Shown: piece by piece, positions 1-9,409 of the stretch | Numbering within the stretch: position 1 is the stretch's first letter | Layout: every line of letters begins with the position of its first letter | Translations under genes and position numbers: made by a program | Assembly (NCBI RefSeq): GCF_003308995.1 | Contig: NZ_QFFJ01000002.1 | Span: 186,001-250,000, forward strand | From: Chitinophaga flava | Lineage (GTDB): Bacteria; Bacteroidota; Bacteroidia; Chitinophagales; Chitinophagaceae | DNA length: 64,000 bases | Direction: 5' to 3' | Notes under the pieces: generated by a model | The model's input: the letters and a program-made list of their open reading frames with translations, nothing else | Databases searched by the model: none | Told to the model about the DNA's origin: nothing

Positions 1-368
1 TATTGCTGATGTATGCAGAAGCACAGAACAGAGCAGACGGAACTCCTAACGCAGACGCATATACGGCATTAAACGCTATCCGTCAGCGTGCCAACCTGCC
101 TGTTAAAGCTGGTTTGAGCCAGAGCGATTTTGAACAGGCCGTATGGCGTGAGCGCTGGCATGAGCTCTGTTATGAAGGTGTGATCTGGTTTGACATGCTG
201 CGCCTGCGCAAAGTATACAACGAAGACACCAATGGCTTCGACGACTTCGTAGGGCATGCACTTAAAACCAATGGCGCTGTACTGGCTAAAAAACATCTCC
301 TGTATCCGCTGCCTGTATTTGAAATGAAAAATAACCCGAACCTGAAACCTCAGAATGAAGGGTACTAA
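1..368 (+). CDS. RagB/SusD family lipoprotein, C-terminal fragment (cut by window edge)
   Basis: The last ~121 residues of a SusD-type nutrient-binding outer-membrane lipoprotein; the 5' part lies outside the window. It shows the usual SusD ending: an LMYAEAQNRADG helix (the family's Y-AEA motif), ALNAIRQRAN, then WRERWHELCYEG with WFDMLRL, and a final LYPLP...NPNLKPQNEGY. In the family, SusD sits on the cell surface as a lid on its SusC TonB-dependent transporter and binds the glycan or peptide substrate. Its SusC would be upstream, off the window. A strong hairpin follows the stop codon. The family call is firm; the substrate cannot be told. Confidence 0.93.
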   Translation, partial: LLMYAEAQNRADGTPNADAYTALNAIRQRANLPVKAGLSQSDFEQAVWRERWHELCYEGVIWFDMLRLRKVYNEDTNGFDDFVGHALKTNGAVLAKKHLLYPLPVFEMKNNPNLKPQNEGY

Positions 369-390
369 TCATCAGAGATGAATTAAAAGA

Positions 391-430
391 AAAAGACCTG
401 AGCAAATACTGCTCAGGTCTTTTCTTTTTG
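391..430. terminator. Bidirectional hairpin terminator
   Basis: A perfect 13-bp stem, AAAAGACCTGAGC (391-403) and GCTCAGGTCTTTT (411-423), with a 7-nt loop and a T-rich tail. It lies between the convergent SusD fragment and the sigma-factor gene and would serve both. Confidence 0.85.
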
Positions 431-444
431 TATCTAAATCAGGC

Positions 445-1005
445 TTATGCTTTTTCTAATGTGAAGTTAACCGCTGTGGTAAGGCGTTTCATGGCAATGG
501 CCAGCTGGTTTTCAACAGTTTTGACAGAGAGGTTAAGTACAGTAGCTACTTCCTTGTAACGGAGTCCGTATTGTTTAACCAGGATGTACACCATTTTACA
601 TTTTGGTGGAAGTTGTTCGATGGTATATTCCATTTTGCGGATCATTTCAGCGGAGATCATCAGTTGCTCCGGATCACTTTCAAAAGCAATTTCCAGTTTG
701 TCATCTGCAGTAATGGCTACCTGTCTGGTAGTAGCTTGTTTACGCATATGATCAATTGCTTTGTTTTTGGCTACGACAAAAAGATATACCTGCGGATTTT
801 TAATGTCCGTTAGTGATTGTCTTTTTTGCCAGCAATGCATAAAAACATCGTTCGTAATTTCTTCTGCCACTTCTTTGGAACGGGTGAGCGAGAAGGAAAA
901 ACGCAGCAGTTTTATGAAGAAATGATTGTAGAAAGCTTTAAAGGCCGTCTGATCATTGTTCGCTGTGATGTTTTTAAATAATTCATTGATTATACCCTGA
1001 TCCAT
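445..1005 (-). CDS. RNA polymerase ECF sigma-70 factor, FecI-like (Bacteroidota expansion family)
   Basis: A 186-aa ECF sigma factor. Region 2 lies at about residues 20-95 (FSFSLTRSKEVAEEITNDVF followed by VYLFVVAKNKAIDHMRK). Region 4 is a helix-turn-helix at about 130-178 (LPPKCKMVYILVKQYGLRYK, then LSVKTVENQLAIAMKRL). There is no signal peptide or extra domain. FecI-type factors of this group normally direct transcription of a SusC/SusD locus and are held inactive by a FecR anti-sigma. The nearest FecR is at 2714 on the other strand, with an STN-type SusC after it, so this is the likely partner set although the usual fecI-fecR adjacency is broken by an intervening gene. Family confident; the partnership is inferred. 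Confidence 0.93.
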   Translation of the reverse strand: MDQGIINELFKNITANNDQTAFKAFYNHFFIKLLRFSFSLTRSKEVAEEITNDVFMHCWQKRQSLTDIKNPQVYLFVVAKNKAIDHMRKQATTRQVAITADDKLEIAFESDPEQLMISAEMIRKMEYTIEQLPPKCKMVYILVKQYGLRYKEVATVLNLSVKTVENQLAIAMKRLTTAVNFTLEKA

Positions 1006-1144
1006 CCCTTGTAAGCCACTGATGTTGGTTGCAATAATATATAACGCAGATTACGCTAAAGTTAACAAAATAAATTGTCTGGTAATTTTTTTTGTCGCTG
1101 GTATTTTTTTCTCGAAAAATGATATTATCCGCACTAGTTCAGTG

Positions 1145-2581
1145 TTAATCCCCGCCGTAATGGGCAGCTAATTTTTGCAGGATATCATAAACATCTCCTG
1201 CGTTACCTTCCTGATATCTGCGTGCCCAGAAAGAAACCAGCCATACAGACAGCCTGTTGCCATATTGGTCGCCCCTGGCCAGGGCCGGGTCAATGCTGCG
1301 TAAACTGCCTGCCCATCCGATATCAGCGATGTAGGTTTCGGCCTGTGGTTCTCCGTTGTTGGCGCCCTGTTTCATTTTTTCGTATAGTCCAGCCAGTGAT
1401 TCCCGGTATCCGGATTGTTCCTGCAACAGGTCGTGGGTGGCTAATAATTTATCTACATAATAGGAGGCCCGGGAACTGCGGAATACTGCCTGTGGCAAAA
1501 CCAGATGAAGGTATTCGCTAAAGTGGTCGAAGCAGGCGCTCAGCAGGCGGCCATCGCGGCCTGTAAATTCAAAGATGGCAATGACTGGTGCCAGGGCATT
1601 GGTATGATATTGCTGGATGGCTTGTTCGGGCGTTAAGGGGTCTTGCTGTGCAAAGAGAGCCCGCATTTCCAGGCCCCAGTTCAGCATGAGGTCAGCAGGG
1701 TGACCACTGTTTTTCCCCAGTTCCAGCCGATCATAACAGATAAACTGTAGTGCGGCTGTTATGCTGTCTGATTCCGGTTCAGGACCATGCCAAGGATTTT
1801 CCACCTGACTACTGGCGGAGGTAGCCGGAAAAGCACTATCTGCCACCAGCGTGCCTGCAGCAGCCGCTTGTACCATCCCGGCGGCGGCCAGCTCTTCTGC
1901 AGTAAGCGGAGTAGCGGCATCATCTCTCGTCGGGGTATAGCCTACCAGTTTATAGGCAGCGAAAATAACCGACAGCATCCCCACCACTACCACACTACTA
2001 AACACAATGCTGAGAGCCCGTTTACCGGCCCACCACCGCTCTATCAGCCACCAGCAGCCTCCCAGTAAAAAAGCGCCGGCAATGGCCACTCCTGTGAATA
2101 TGAATGTTTCCGGATAAAAATTGTTTTCCGAAGAGGAGGCTGTATGTAAATACCGGTAGTCAAACAGAAAAATGAAAAGAAAAGCTACAATGGATATCAG
2201 CAGGTTAGACAGAAAGACCTTCTTCCAGAAATGATTTTTACGTGTATCCGTCTCCGTTCCCTTCCGGCGAAGCAGCCGGATGATACCATATAATATACCG
2301 GCCCATAAACAGCTGGTCAACAGCCATACGACAGGTGTTACAAACATATCGCATAAGCTGTTATGTTGTTCGCCCGGAGGTAGTGCCCCGGGCAGCGTAT
2401 CCAGCTGGTATAGCCATCCAAAGGGGAGACTGATGATTTCGTATTGTGAGACTATCCGTGTGCCGGCTTCTTCCATGGCCATGGTACCAACGTGGATGGC
2501 GCTCAGAAAAGAAGTGCCGAAAATGCCGACTATCAGTAGCATTTCAATAATGATGATGTACTTGAATAGTTTGTTTTCCAT
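1145..2581 (-). CDS. Unrecognised multi-span membrane protein
   Basis: A 478-aa protein I do not recognise. Hydrophobic spans are at about residues 8-28, 82-104 (VWLLTSCLWAGILYGIIRLL), 126-142, 160-185 and 195-213. About 260 soluble residues follow, with no obvious signature motif. The helical C-terminal part (LLATHDLLQEQSGY... to AAHYGGD) ends near the stop. It sits between the FecI-type sigma gene and the divergent FecR gene and is transcribed with the sigma gene's orientation, 139 bp upstream of it. A regulatory role in that sigma system is possible only by position. The start is the ATG at 2581 beginning MENKLFKYIIIIEMLL. Confidence 0.75.
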   Translation of the reverse strand: MENKLFKYIIIIEMLLIVGIFGTSFLSAIHVGTMAMEEAGTRIVSQYEIISLPFGWLYQLDTLPGALPPGEQHNSLCDMFVTPVVWLLTSCLWAGILYGIIRLLRRKGTETDTRKNHFWKKVFLSNLLISIVAFLFIFLFDYRYLHTASSSENNFYPETFIFTGVAIAGAFLLGGCWWLIERWWAGKRALSIVFSSVVVVGMLSVIFAAYKLVGYTPTRDDAATPLTAEELAAAGMVQAAAAGTLVADSAFPATSASSQVENPWHGPEPESDSITAALQFICYDRLELGKNSGHPADLMLNWGLEMRALFAQQDPLTPEQAIQQYHTNALAPVIAIFEFTGRDGRLLSACFDHFSEYLHLVLPQAVFRSSRASYYVDKLLATHDLLQEQSGYRESLAGLYEKMKQGANNGEPQAETYIADIGWAGSLRSIDPALARGDQYGNRLSVWLVSFWARRYQEGNAGDVYDILQKLAAHYGGD

Positions 2582-2713
2582 AAGTGATAGGCTAACTCAT
2601 ACAAATATATATTATTAAAAAAATTATTCAGAATAGCTGAAAAAAAAGAGAGGAGGCTTTGGGGGTTTTTGAAATTGTTTTCGTCCTTCTGTTGTAACAC
2701 GGACTAAAAATAA

Positions 2714-3796
2714 ATGATTGAGGGTAACCGGATAAATATTTTGATGGCCAGGAAGGTATCCGGAGAGGCCACCACAGCGGAATTGAAAGAGCTTGAAATG
2801 TTGCTCATGCAGTTCCCTGAATTACAATATGCATTTACCATTGTAGAGGATATAGATGGCGTGGGGCCTGTGAACGGGTTTACTGCTGAAGAGGAAGCCC
2901 GGCTGGCCAGCGAAGGACTTGACCGCATGAACCTGTTTCTGCAGCAGGAACAGGAGCGTACTGTTGTAAAACGTATGTCTCCCTGGAAGATATGGACAGG
3001 CATTGCCGCCAGTATTGCTGTGCTGATCTCGGTTTGGGCCATATGGCCGGTGACACCTGGTAAACAGGCTTTCCGGAATGAAGTGGTTACCAAAACAGGT
3101 TCCAAAACCAGTGTGGTACTGCCGGATGGCACCACTGTGGTGTTGAATGCATGCAGCCGTTTACAATACGATGCTACCCGCTTCCTGAATGGAGATAGGG
3201 AAGTAGGGCTTACCGGAGAAGCTTATTTCGATGTAAAACATGATCCTGCACATCCTTTTATTATCCAGACAGGTCATGTGAATATACGGGTATTAGGTAC
3301 TGTATTTAATGTAAAAGCCTATGCCGAAGATACAAGAGTAGAAACAACGCTCCTGAGCGGGAAAGTAGAAGTCAGCTTCCCCGAAGGGAAAACAACAGAA
3401 GGCCGCAAAACTGTACAACTGCAGCCCGAACAGAAGCTTATTATCGAAACAGAACAGGACAAACCAACAAGAGTCAATAAAAAAACCAACTTTAGCATTA
3501 CGCCGGTAAAGAATATCATCACGATGGCAGGTGATGATCCGGCAGCGGAAAAGCCAACAACAGCCTGGGTAAATGACCGCTTTGATTTTGATAATGTAAC
3601 ATTTGAACAACTGTCGCACGATCTGGAACGCTGGTACAATGTGACCTTGCAGTTTAAGAATGACCGTTACAAACAGGAAGTATTTACGGGTGCTTTCCGC
3701 AAACAGGGCATTGAAGATGTGCTACAGGCTTTACAATTAATGTCGGGCTTTCATTATGAAATGAATACGAAGGAAAATGTTATCTATATATGGTAA
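2714..3796 (+). CDS. FecR family anti-sigma factor
   Basis: A 360-aa inner-membrane anti-sigma regulator. The cytoplasmic N-terminal part (INILMARKVSGEATTAELKE) should bind the sigma factor. A single membrane span follows at about residues 96-114 (TGIAASIAVLISVWAIWPV). The periplasmic FecR domain is at about 122-225 (TKTGSKTSVVLPDGTTVVLN, GEAYFDVKHDPAHPFIIQTG, VLGTVFNVKAY), and the C-terminal DUF4974/STN-like module at about 285-358 (FDFDNVTFEQLSHDLERWYN ... GFHYEMN). In the Fec model it senses the signalling domain of a TonB receptor; the SusC starting at 4001 has that domain and is directly downstream. No sigma gene is immediately upstream, which is unusual; the sigma at 445-1005 is the best local candidate. 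Confidence 0.95.
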   Translation: MIEGNRINILMARKVSGEATTAELKELEMLLMQFPELQYAFTIVEDIDGVGPVNGFTAEEEARLASEGLDRMNLFLQQEQERTVVKRMSPWKIWTGIAASIAVLISVWAIWPVTPGKQAFRNEVVTKTGSKTSVVLPDGTTVVLNACSRLQYDATRFLNGDREVGLTGEAYFDVKHDPAHPFIIQTGHVNIRVLGTVFNVKAYAEDTRVETTLLSGKVEVSFPEGKTTEGRKTVQLQPEQKLIIETEQDKPTRVNKKTNFSITPVKNIITMAGDDPAAEKPTTAWVNDRFDFDNVTFEQLSHDLERWYNVTLQFKNDRYKQEVFTGAFRKQGIEDVLQALQLMSGFHYEMNTKENVIYIW

Positions 3797-3891
3797 AAGC
3801 GGACTAACTATTACTTGACTATTGAACTAAATCTTATTGCCGGCATCTAATGCGTTACGGTGCAGGCATCCGATAATTTTTTGCAGACAGC

Positions 3892-3922
3892 AAAAAGGGA
3901 AATGCGGCAACATTCCCCTTTT
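3892..3922 (+). terminator. Hairpin between fecR and susC (terminator or attenuator)
   Basis: AAAAAGGGAAATG (3892-3904) faces CATTCCCCTTTT (3911-3922) with one mismatch and a short loop. It lies in the 204-bp gap between the FecR and SusC genes. It could partly terminate fecR transcription, or it could process the mRNA. No other clear signal was seen in this gap. Confidence 0.45.
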
Positions 3923-4000
3923 ACAATGCTGGCTAAACAATGTAAACCGATTCGCGAGAATCCGGTAATGGCTAATTATTTAACCTAACGAAACAAATTT

Positions 4001-7000
4001 ATGAAAAAAAGCTATTGGTGGCCTTCTGATATTCCCCGGCGGAATATGAGGAAACTGTTATTGCGTATGAAACTAACCTCCGTATTGCTTTGTGCCGGGT
4101 TTTTACAGCTTAGCGCACATGGATTTTCGCAGGAGCGCATCAGTGTTAATTATCACAATATTAACATTGGGAAGCTGCTGAATGTGATCGGGCAGAAAAG
4201 TGATTACACTTTCCTGTACAAAAATGCCAGCATTCCCGACCGGAAGATCTCTATTGCCATGAAAGATGCTCCGGTGCGCGATATCCTTGATAAAGCACTG
4301 GAAGGCACCACGCTGGGATATAAGGTCATGAAGGATAATCTGATCGTGATTTTGGAAGCTGGAGAAACAGTTGCCAATGTATCTGTTAAAGGCCGTGTGA
4401 CAGATGAGTCTGGTCAGCCGCTGATTGGCGTGACCGTACTGGTGAAAGGTACTACCCAGGGCGCTAAAACAGATGCTGAGGGCCGCTTTAAAATGGAAGT
4501 TCCCGAAAACGCCATCATTGAGTTTTCTTATGTTGGATATGAATCACAACAGATGAAAGCGAGAGACGGCGCTGTCTACAACATCGCTCTGAAAGCCAAT
4601 TCCAGCGGACTGAATGAAGTAGTGGTAGTAGGTTATGGCAAACAAAAGAAAGTGAATCTGAGCGGCGCCGTAGACGCTATCTCCGGCAAAGAACTGGAAA
4701 GCCGCCCTATCTCCAATATCAATAACGGTTTGCAGGGTCTGTTGCCCAACCTCAATATCACCAACAACAACGGCCGTGTATCTTCCGCTGCGAAGTTTAA
4801 TATCCGTGGTATGACTTCCATCAACGGTGGAGATCCTTTTATCCTGGTGGATAACATCCCTTTCACCAGTGATGAGGTATCCCGCCTCAACCCCGCCGAT
4901 GTTGAAAGTGTGACCACCCTGAAAGATGCGGCATCTGCTGCTATCTACGGCGCCCGTGCCGCTTTCGGTGTGGTACTGATCACCACCAAATCCGGTAAAG
5001 ATGGCCGTATTGCAGTATCTGCCAATAGCAACTATGCTGTACGTACACTGGGAATGGTCCCTAAAGTCATTACCGACCCGCTTACTACCATGGATTACAA
5101 ACACGATGCAGCTACTCCGCTGTATGACCTGTATCCTGCTGCTGAAAGGGCTTATGCGCAAAAACTGAAAAACGATCCCTCCCTGCCTAATGTTATTGTC
5201 AGCCCGACAGATAAAACCAAATGGAGCTATTACGGTACTACCGACTGGCTGCATGAAGTATATCAGAAATCTGCGCCAGCCTATAATGCCAACTTCAGCA
5301 TCTCCCGTGGTGATGAGAAACTGAACTACTACCTCTCCGGCGACTACTATTCACAGGATGGTATGCTGCGGTATAACCCGGACAAATATAACCGCTACAA
5401 CATGCGGGCGAAAGCCACTTATACCTTTAATGAACGCGTGAAAGTAGGTACCAATACTATGTATTCCAATTCTACCTATTCTGAGCCGTCCAGCACTACA
5501 GATTACCTGTTCTTCCATAATGCCAACCGTACTCCGTCTTTAAGCGTGCCCCGTAACCCGGATGGTACCTGGACTTCCGACGGTGCTGCCCTTCTGGGTA
5601 ACCTGCAGAGCGGTGGCCGTTCTACCGATACCTGGAGCGAGTTTATGACTACCCTCAATGCAGAAGTAGGACTGATCAAGGATGTATGGACCCTGAAAGG
5701 TGACGCTACTTTCCGCAGAGGCAACGAGGTGGGTAACTCCTATATACTGCCAGTACCTTTCCGCAAAGGACCAGACCAGCCTTTTGAATATACCAACGGC
5801 AACAAAACCTCTGCTGAAAACAGATCCATCGCTGTAAAGTATAACGTTTACAACTTCTATACTGACTTTCATAAAACATTCAACAAAAAACACTACGTTG
5901 GTGCACTTGCTGGTTTTAACCAGGAATATCACAACTTTAGCTACTTTAATGTTGTAAGACAAGACCTGATCAGTCAGCAATATCCTACTCCACAGCTGGC
6001 CACCGGTAACATCACTGAAAAACAGACCATCGAAGACTGGGCTGTAAGAGGTATCTTCTATCGCCTGAATTATATCTATGATGATAAATACATCGTGGAA
6101 GTAAACGGCCGTAATGATGGATCTTCCCGTTTCCGTAGTGACAACCGCTGGGGCTTCTTCCCATCCGGTTCCCTGGCCTGGGTAATCTCTAAAGAAAAAT
6201 TCTTCAGTGATATCAAACAAAGCGCAGGCATCGACTTCCTGAAACTGCGTGGTTCCTATGGTTCCCTCGGTGATCAGCAATGGGATGCTTATGGATATAT
6301 GCCGCTGATGAAATCAAAAAATATCAATTCCGTACTGAATGGACAGTTGCCAATAGGCGTGTTTTCACCAAGTCCGGTGACAGCTACCTATACCTGGCAG
6401 ACTGTAAAAACAATCAACGGCGGTATCGATATCTCCCTGCTGAAAGAAAGATTATCGTTTAGCTATGACCGTTATACCCGTTATACAAACGGTATGTTCG
6501 CTAAAAGCCAGGAACTGCCTGCTGTTTACGGCGCTAAAGCACCCAGAACCAACTCTGCCGACCTGAAAACAAGAGGTTGGGAAATGACGCTCTCCTGGCG
6601 CGATCAGTTTAAAATTGGTAAAGATGATTTCAGCTACGGGGTTAGATTCCTGATAGCCGACAGCCGTTCCTTCATCACCCGTTACACCAACCCAACCGGT
6701 ACACTCGAGAATTATGACGCTTCTTACCTGCCGGACAGAAACTATTACAACGGCCAGGAAATCGGTGATATCTGGGGCCTCGTAACAGAAGGTTTCTTCC
6801 AGAACGAACAAGAGCTGAAATCACATGCCGATCAAAAGAAAGTGGGTTCCGATGATCAGAAATATCTGTTCTATGTAGGTGACCTGAAATTTAAAGATCT
6901 GAATGGCGATGGCGTTATTGACTATGGTGATAATACTGTATCCAATCCCGGCGACAGAAAAATCATTGGTAACAATACTCCTCGTTTCCCTTACAGTATA

Positions 7001-7468
7001 GACCTCTACGGTTCCTATAAAGGTTTCGACTTCCGTGCACTGATACAAGGCATTGGCAAAAGAGACTGGTATCCTAATCCAGGCAACCACTATTTCTGGG
7101 GCGTATATGCACAACCCTGGACCAACGTTCAGGTGCATAACCAGGACAGATGGTCGCCGGAAAACCCTAACGGTTATTTCCCGCGTCTGAAATCCTATAT
7201 CGCGGAAGATGCTACCGAATTGGGTGCTCCACAAACCAGATACCTGCAGAATGCGGCTTATACCCGTCTGAAAAATGTAACACTGGGTTATACCCTGCCT
7301 AAATCACTTACTGAAAAAGCGAAGATTGCCCGGTTACGTTTCTATGTCAGTGCAGAGAACATTTTTACGATCTCTCACCTGAAAGCCAACATTGATCCGG
7401 AAGGACTGGACGGCTCCGTTTATCCTTATCAGAAAACCTATTCGTGCGGATTGAATCTGAACTTTTAA
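4001..7468 (+). CDS. SusC/RagA-family TonB-dependent outer-membrane receptor with STN signalling domain
   Basis: 1155 aa. A long N-terminal signal region precedes LLCAGFLQLSAHGFSQE. An STN (secretin/TonB N-terminal) signalling domain is at about residues 50-118 (VNYHNINIGKLLNVIGQKS ... YKVMKDNLIVI). A carboxypeptidase-regulatory-like fold follows at 127-212 (VKGRVTDESGQPLIGVTVLV), then the SusC plug at 212-340 (LNEVVVVGYGKQKK ... ATLKDAASAAIYGARAAFGV-type motifs). A beta-barrel of ~800 residues ends in LNLNF. The STN domain means it can signal to FecR, which is encoded directly upstream. It overlaps the SusD start region at its 3' end, so SusC and SusD are co-transcribed and form one uptake complex. 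Substrate unknown. Confidence 0.96.
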   Translation: MKKSYWWPSDIPRRNMRKLLLRMKLTSVLLCAGFLQLSAHGFSQERISVNYHNINIGKLLNVIGQKSDYTFLYKNASIPDRKISIAMKDAPVRDILDKALEGTTLGYKVMKDNLIVILEAGETVANVSVKGRVTDESGQPLIGVTVLVKGTTQGAKTDAEGRFKMEVPENAIIEFSYVGYESQQMKARDGAVYNIALKANSSGLNEVVVVGYGKQKKVNLSGAVDAISGKELESRPISNINNGLQGLLPNLNITNNNGRVSSAAKFNIRGMTSINGGDPFILVDNIPFTSDEVSRLNPADVESVTTLKDAASAAIYGARAAFGVVLITTKSGKDGRIAVSANSNYAVRTLGMVPKVITDPLTTMDYKHDAATPLYDLYPAAERAYAQKLKNDPSLPNVIVSPTDKTKWSYYGTTDWLHEVYQKSAPAYNANFSISRGDEKLNYYLSGDYYSQDGMLRYNPDKYNRYNMRAKATYTFNERVKVGTNTMYSNSTYSEPSSTTDYLFFHNANRTPSLSVPRNPDGTWTSDGAALLGNLQSGGRSTDTWSEFMTTLNAEVGLIKDVWTLKGDATFRRGNEVGNSYILPVPFRKGPDQPFEYTNGNKTSAENRSIAVKYNVYNFYTDFHKTFNKKHYVGALAGFNQEYHNFSYFNVVRQDLISQQYPTPQLATGNITEKQTIEDWAVRGIFYRLNYIYDDKYIVEVNGRNDGSSRFRSDNRWGFFPSGSLAWVISKEKFFSDIKQSAGIDFLKLRGSYGSLGDQQWDAYGYMPLMKSKNINSVLNGQLPIGVFSPSPVTATYTWQTVKTINGGIDISLLKERLSFSYDRYTRYTNGMFAKSQELPAVYGAKAPRTNSADLKTRGWEMTLSWRDQFKIGKDDFSYGVRFLIADSRSFITRYTNPTGTLENYDASYLPDRNYYNGQEIGDIWGLVTEGFFQNEQELKSHADQKKVGSDDQKYLFYVGDLKFKDLNGDGVIDYGDNTVSNPGDRKIIGNNTPRFPYSIDLYGSYKGFDFRALIQGIGKRDWYPNPGNHYFWGVYAQPWTNVQVHNQDRWSPENPNGYFPRLKSYIAEDATELGAPQTRYLQNAAYTRLKNVTLGYTLPKSLTEKAKIARLRFYVSAENIFTISHLKANIDPEGLDGSVYPYQKTYSCGLNLNF

Positions 7469-7488
7469 TGAAAGCTAAAAAGTGCAAC

Positions 7489-9285
7489 ATGAAAAACAAA
7501 CGGCTTATTATACCATTCCTGATATTAGGATGTGCAGCGGTGTCTTGCAATAAGGACTTCCTGGAACGTCTGCCACAGACAGAAATCTCTCCTGAAGCCT
7601 ATTTTAAGACGCCCAAAGATCTGGAGACTTATATATACGGCCTGTACGACGATAACCTGTCTGCTCCCTATGATGACAACAACTCCGACAATGTCTCCGG
7701 GAATACCGGCGGAGAGCTGGATAAACTGGTGCGCAATACCCTGGACCCTACGACTGTAGGGGGATGGGACAACTGGAACCAGCTGCGCAACATCAACTTC
7801 TTGCTGGACAACGTAAACAAAGCACAGGGTGATCCTGCTGATATCAATCATTTTGTAGGGATAGCACGCTATTTCCGGGCAAGATTTTATTCAGAAATGA
7901 TCGCCCGTTATTCTGATGTACCCTGGTACAGCCGTGCAATGAACGACGTAGACCCTTCCCTGTACAAAGGACGGGACCCTCGTGCAGCAGTGGCGGATTC
8001 TGTACTGGCCGACCTGCAGTTTGCTGTGGATAACATCAGAGTGGATAAAAAAGACAACGGTACCCGTGTCAATAAATTCACGGCACTGGCGCTGATGTCC
8101 CGCTTTTGCTTGTTTGAAGGCACTTTCCGCCGCTATCAGCCGGAACTTAAACTGGACAATACCGCTGATACATGGTTGAAAAAAGCAGTATGGGCCGCCG
8201 ATCAGATCATGACCAACGGAGGATATGAAATATACAATACCGGCAGGGGTGGAGCTGATTACCGTGATCTGTTTTCAAGCCTTACACTGAGTGGTAACAA
8301 GGAGATTATCCAGTGGCGCGACTATCCGCAGAGCCTGGGTAAAGGCAACAATACCCATAGTGTATTGGGATGGACCTGGTCGCTCAGCCAAAGCCTCGTA
8401 TACAGCTACCTGATGAAGGATGGTACTCCTTTCACTTCTCAACCAGGCTACGACAAAATGGGCTTTGTGGCTACTTTTAAGGACCGCGATCCCCGCCTGG
8501 CTGAAACGGTGTCCTATCCTGGTTTCTCTACCACACAGGATGCTTCGTTATATATCCCTAAACCTAACCTGGGAGCATATGATCAGCTGAAATTTTATCC
8601 CCGCGACCCCAAACAGCGTGGCGGATGGGATGCCAACTACACTGCGTTGCCGGTATACCGTTATGCTGAAGTGTTGCTGAACTTTGCTGAGGCCAAAGCC
8701 GAACTGGGTGAGCTTTCACAAGCAGATCTGGACAAGTCTGTCAACCTGCTGCGTCGTCGTGTGCAGATGCCGGACCTCAACCTGGTGGCTGCCAACGGCA
8801 ATCCTGATCCGGTGATGAGCAACCAGTATACCATCAACAACGCCAACAAAGGTGTACTGCTGGAAATACGCCGTGAGAGAAGGGTGGAACTGGCCTGTGA
8901 AGGTCTGCGCCTGAAAGATATCAACCGCTGGAGAGCTGGTGCACGCATCAAGGAAGCACCGGCAGGTATGTATGTACCGGCACTGGGTGGTATCGATATG
9001 AGTGGTGATGGTGTTCCGGATATTGCTATCCTGCCCAATACCACAGACACTACTTCTATTGCAGCGTTGCCTGCTGATGTGAGAGCAAAGTTGAACCGCT
9101 TTTATCTTGTGGATAAAAACGGAGCAGAAAATAACTTCTATCTCGAAAACGGTACCAGCGGACATATCCTGTTTGCCAGCGACCGTGCAGGCCGTGTTTT
9201 CAAGGAACCACAGTTTTATTACCGTCCTATTCCCAAACAGCAGACCGTATTAAACGATAAGCTGAAGCAGATCATGGGCTGGTAA
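7489..9285 (+). CDS. RagB/SusD family nutrient-binding outer-membrane lipoprotein
   Basis: A ~598-aa surface lipoprotein. From the chosen ATG (7489) the N-terminus MKNKRLIIPFLILGCAAVSC is a clean lipoprotein signal with the acylated Cys at position 20. An ATG at 7468 that overlaps the susC stop is the alternative. The SusD fold shows FLERLPQTEISPEAYFKTP at the start, a tetratricopeptide-like helical core (ARYFRARFYSEMIARYSDVP), and a C-terminal region with YRYAEVLLNFAEAKAELGE and LLEIRRERRVELACEGLR. It partners the STN-type SusC immediately upstream. At the C-terminus an unusual insert (ALGGIDMSGDGVPDI) resembles a calcium-binding loop; its role is unknown. Confidence 0.95.
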   Translation: MKNKRLIIPFLILGCAAVSCNKDFLERLPQTEISPEAYFKTPKDLETYIYGLYDDNLSAPYDDNNSDNVSGNTGGELDKLVRNTLDPTTVGGWDNWNQLRNINFLLDNVNKAQGDPADINHFVGIARYFRARFYSEMIARYSDVPWYSRAMNDVDPSLYKGRDPRAAVADSVLADLQFAVDNIRVDKKDNGTRVNKFTALALMSRFCLFEGTFRRYQPELKLDNTADTWLKKAVWAADQIMTNGGYEIYNTGRGGADYRDLFSSLTLSGNKEIIQWRDYPQSLGKGNNTHSVLGWTWSLSQSLVYSYLMKDGTPFTSQPGYDKMGFVATFKDRDPRLAETVSYPGFSTTQDASLYIPKPNLGAYDQLKFYPRDPKQRGGWDANYTALPVYRYAEVLLNFAEAKAELGELSQADLDKSVNLLRRRVQMPDLNLVAANGNPDPVMSNQYTINNANKGVLLEIRRERRVELACEGLRLKDINRWRAGARIKEAPAGMYVPALGGIDMSGDGVPDIAILPNTTDTTSIAALPADVRAKLNRFYLVDKNGAENNFYLENGTSGHILFASDRAGRVFKEPQFYYRPIPKQQTVLNDKLKQIMGW

Positions 9286-9300
9286 AATAAATTACTGACA

Positions 9301-9395
9301 ACGAATTACAGATTGCGAATTTTGGGGGGTGATTTCAGCGGATTCTTATTGTTTCATGTTCGCTGGATTACTACAGTTCGCAATCTGTAATTCGT
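9301..9395. repeat. Perfect 19-bp inverted repeat with 57-nt spacer
   Basis: ACGAATTACAGATTGCGAA (9301-9319) is exactly reverse-complementary to TTCGCAATCTGTAATTCGT (9377-9395). Inside the spacer CAGCG (9336-9340) and CGCTG (9361-9365) could form a nested stem. It fills most of the gap between the SusD and phosphoesterase genes. It has no U-tract, so it is not a standard terminator. A genome-dispersed palindromic element is the simplest reading. Confidence 0.8.
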
Positions 9396-9409
9396 ATTTT
9401 TTATATACA

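Noticed and set aside
4544..5254. Long open frame on the minus strand inside the SusC gene
   Set aside because: It is an antisense shadow of a well-supported SusC coding region and has no recognisable motif.
5540..6280. Another long minus-strand open frame inside the SusC gene
   Set aside because: Same reason: the plus-strand barrel is clearly coding, and the antisense product has no family features.
7444..7488. Upstream starts (GTG 7444, ATG 7468) for the SusD gene
   Set aside because: They extend the lipoprotein signal with charged residues from the SusC end; the ATG at 7489 gives a canonical SPII signal, though 7468 remains possible.
9329..9409. Upstream in-frame GTG start for the phosphoesterase
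   Set aside because: It would start inside the 19-bp inverted repeat element and put the signal peptide internally; the ATG at 9410 begins a normal signal peptide.
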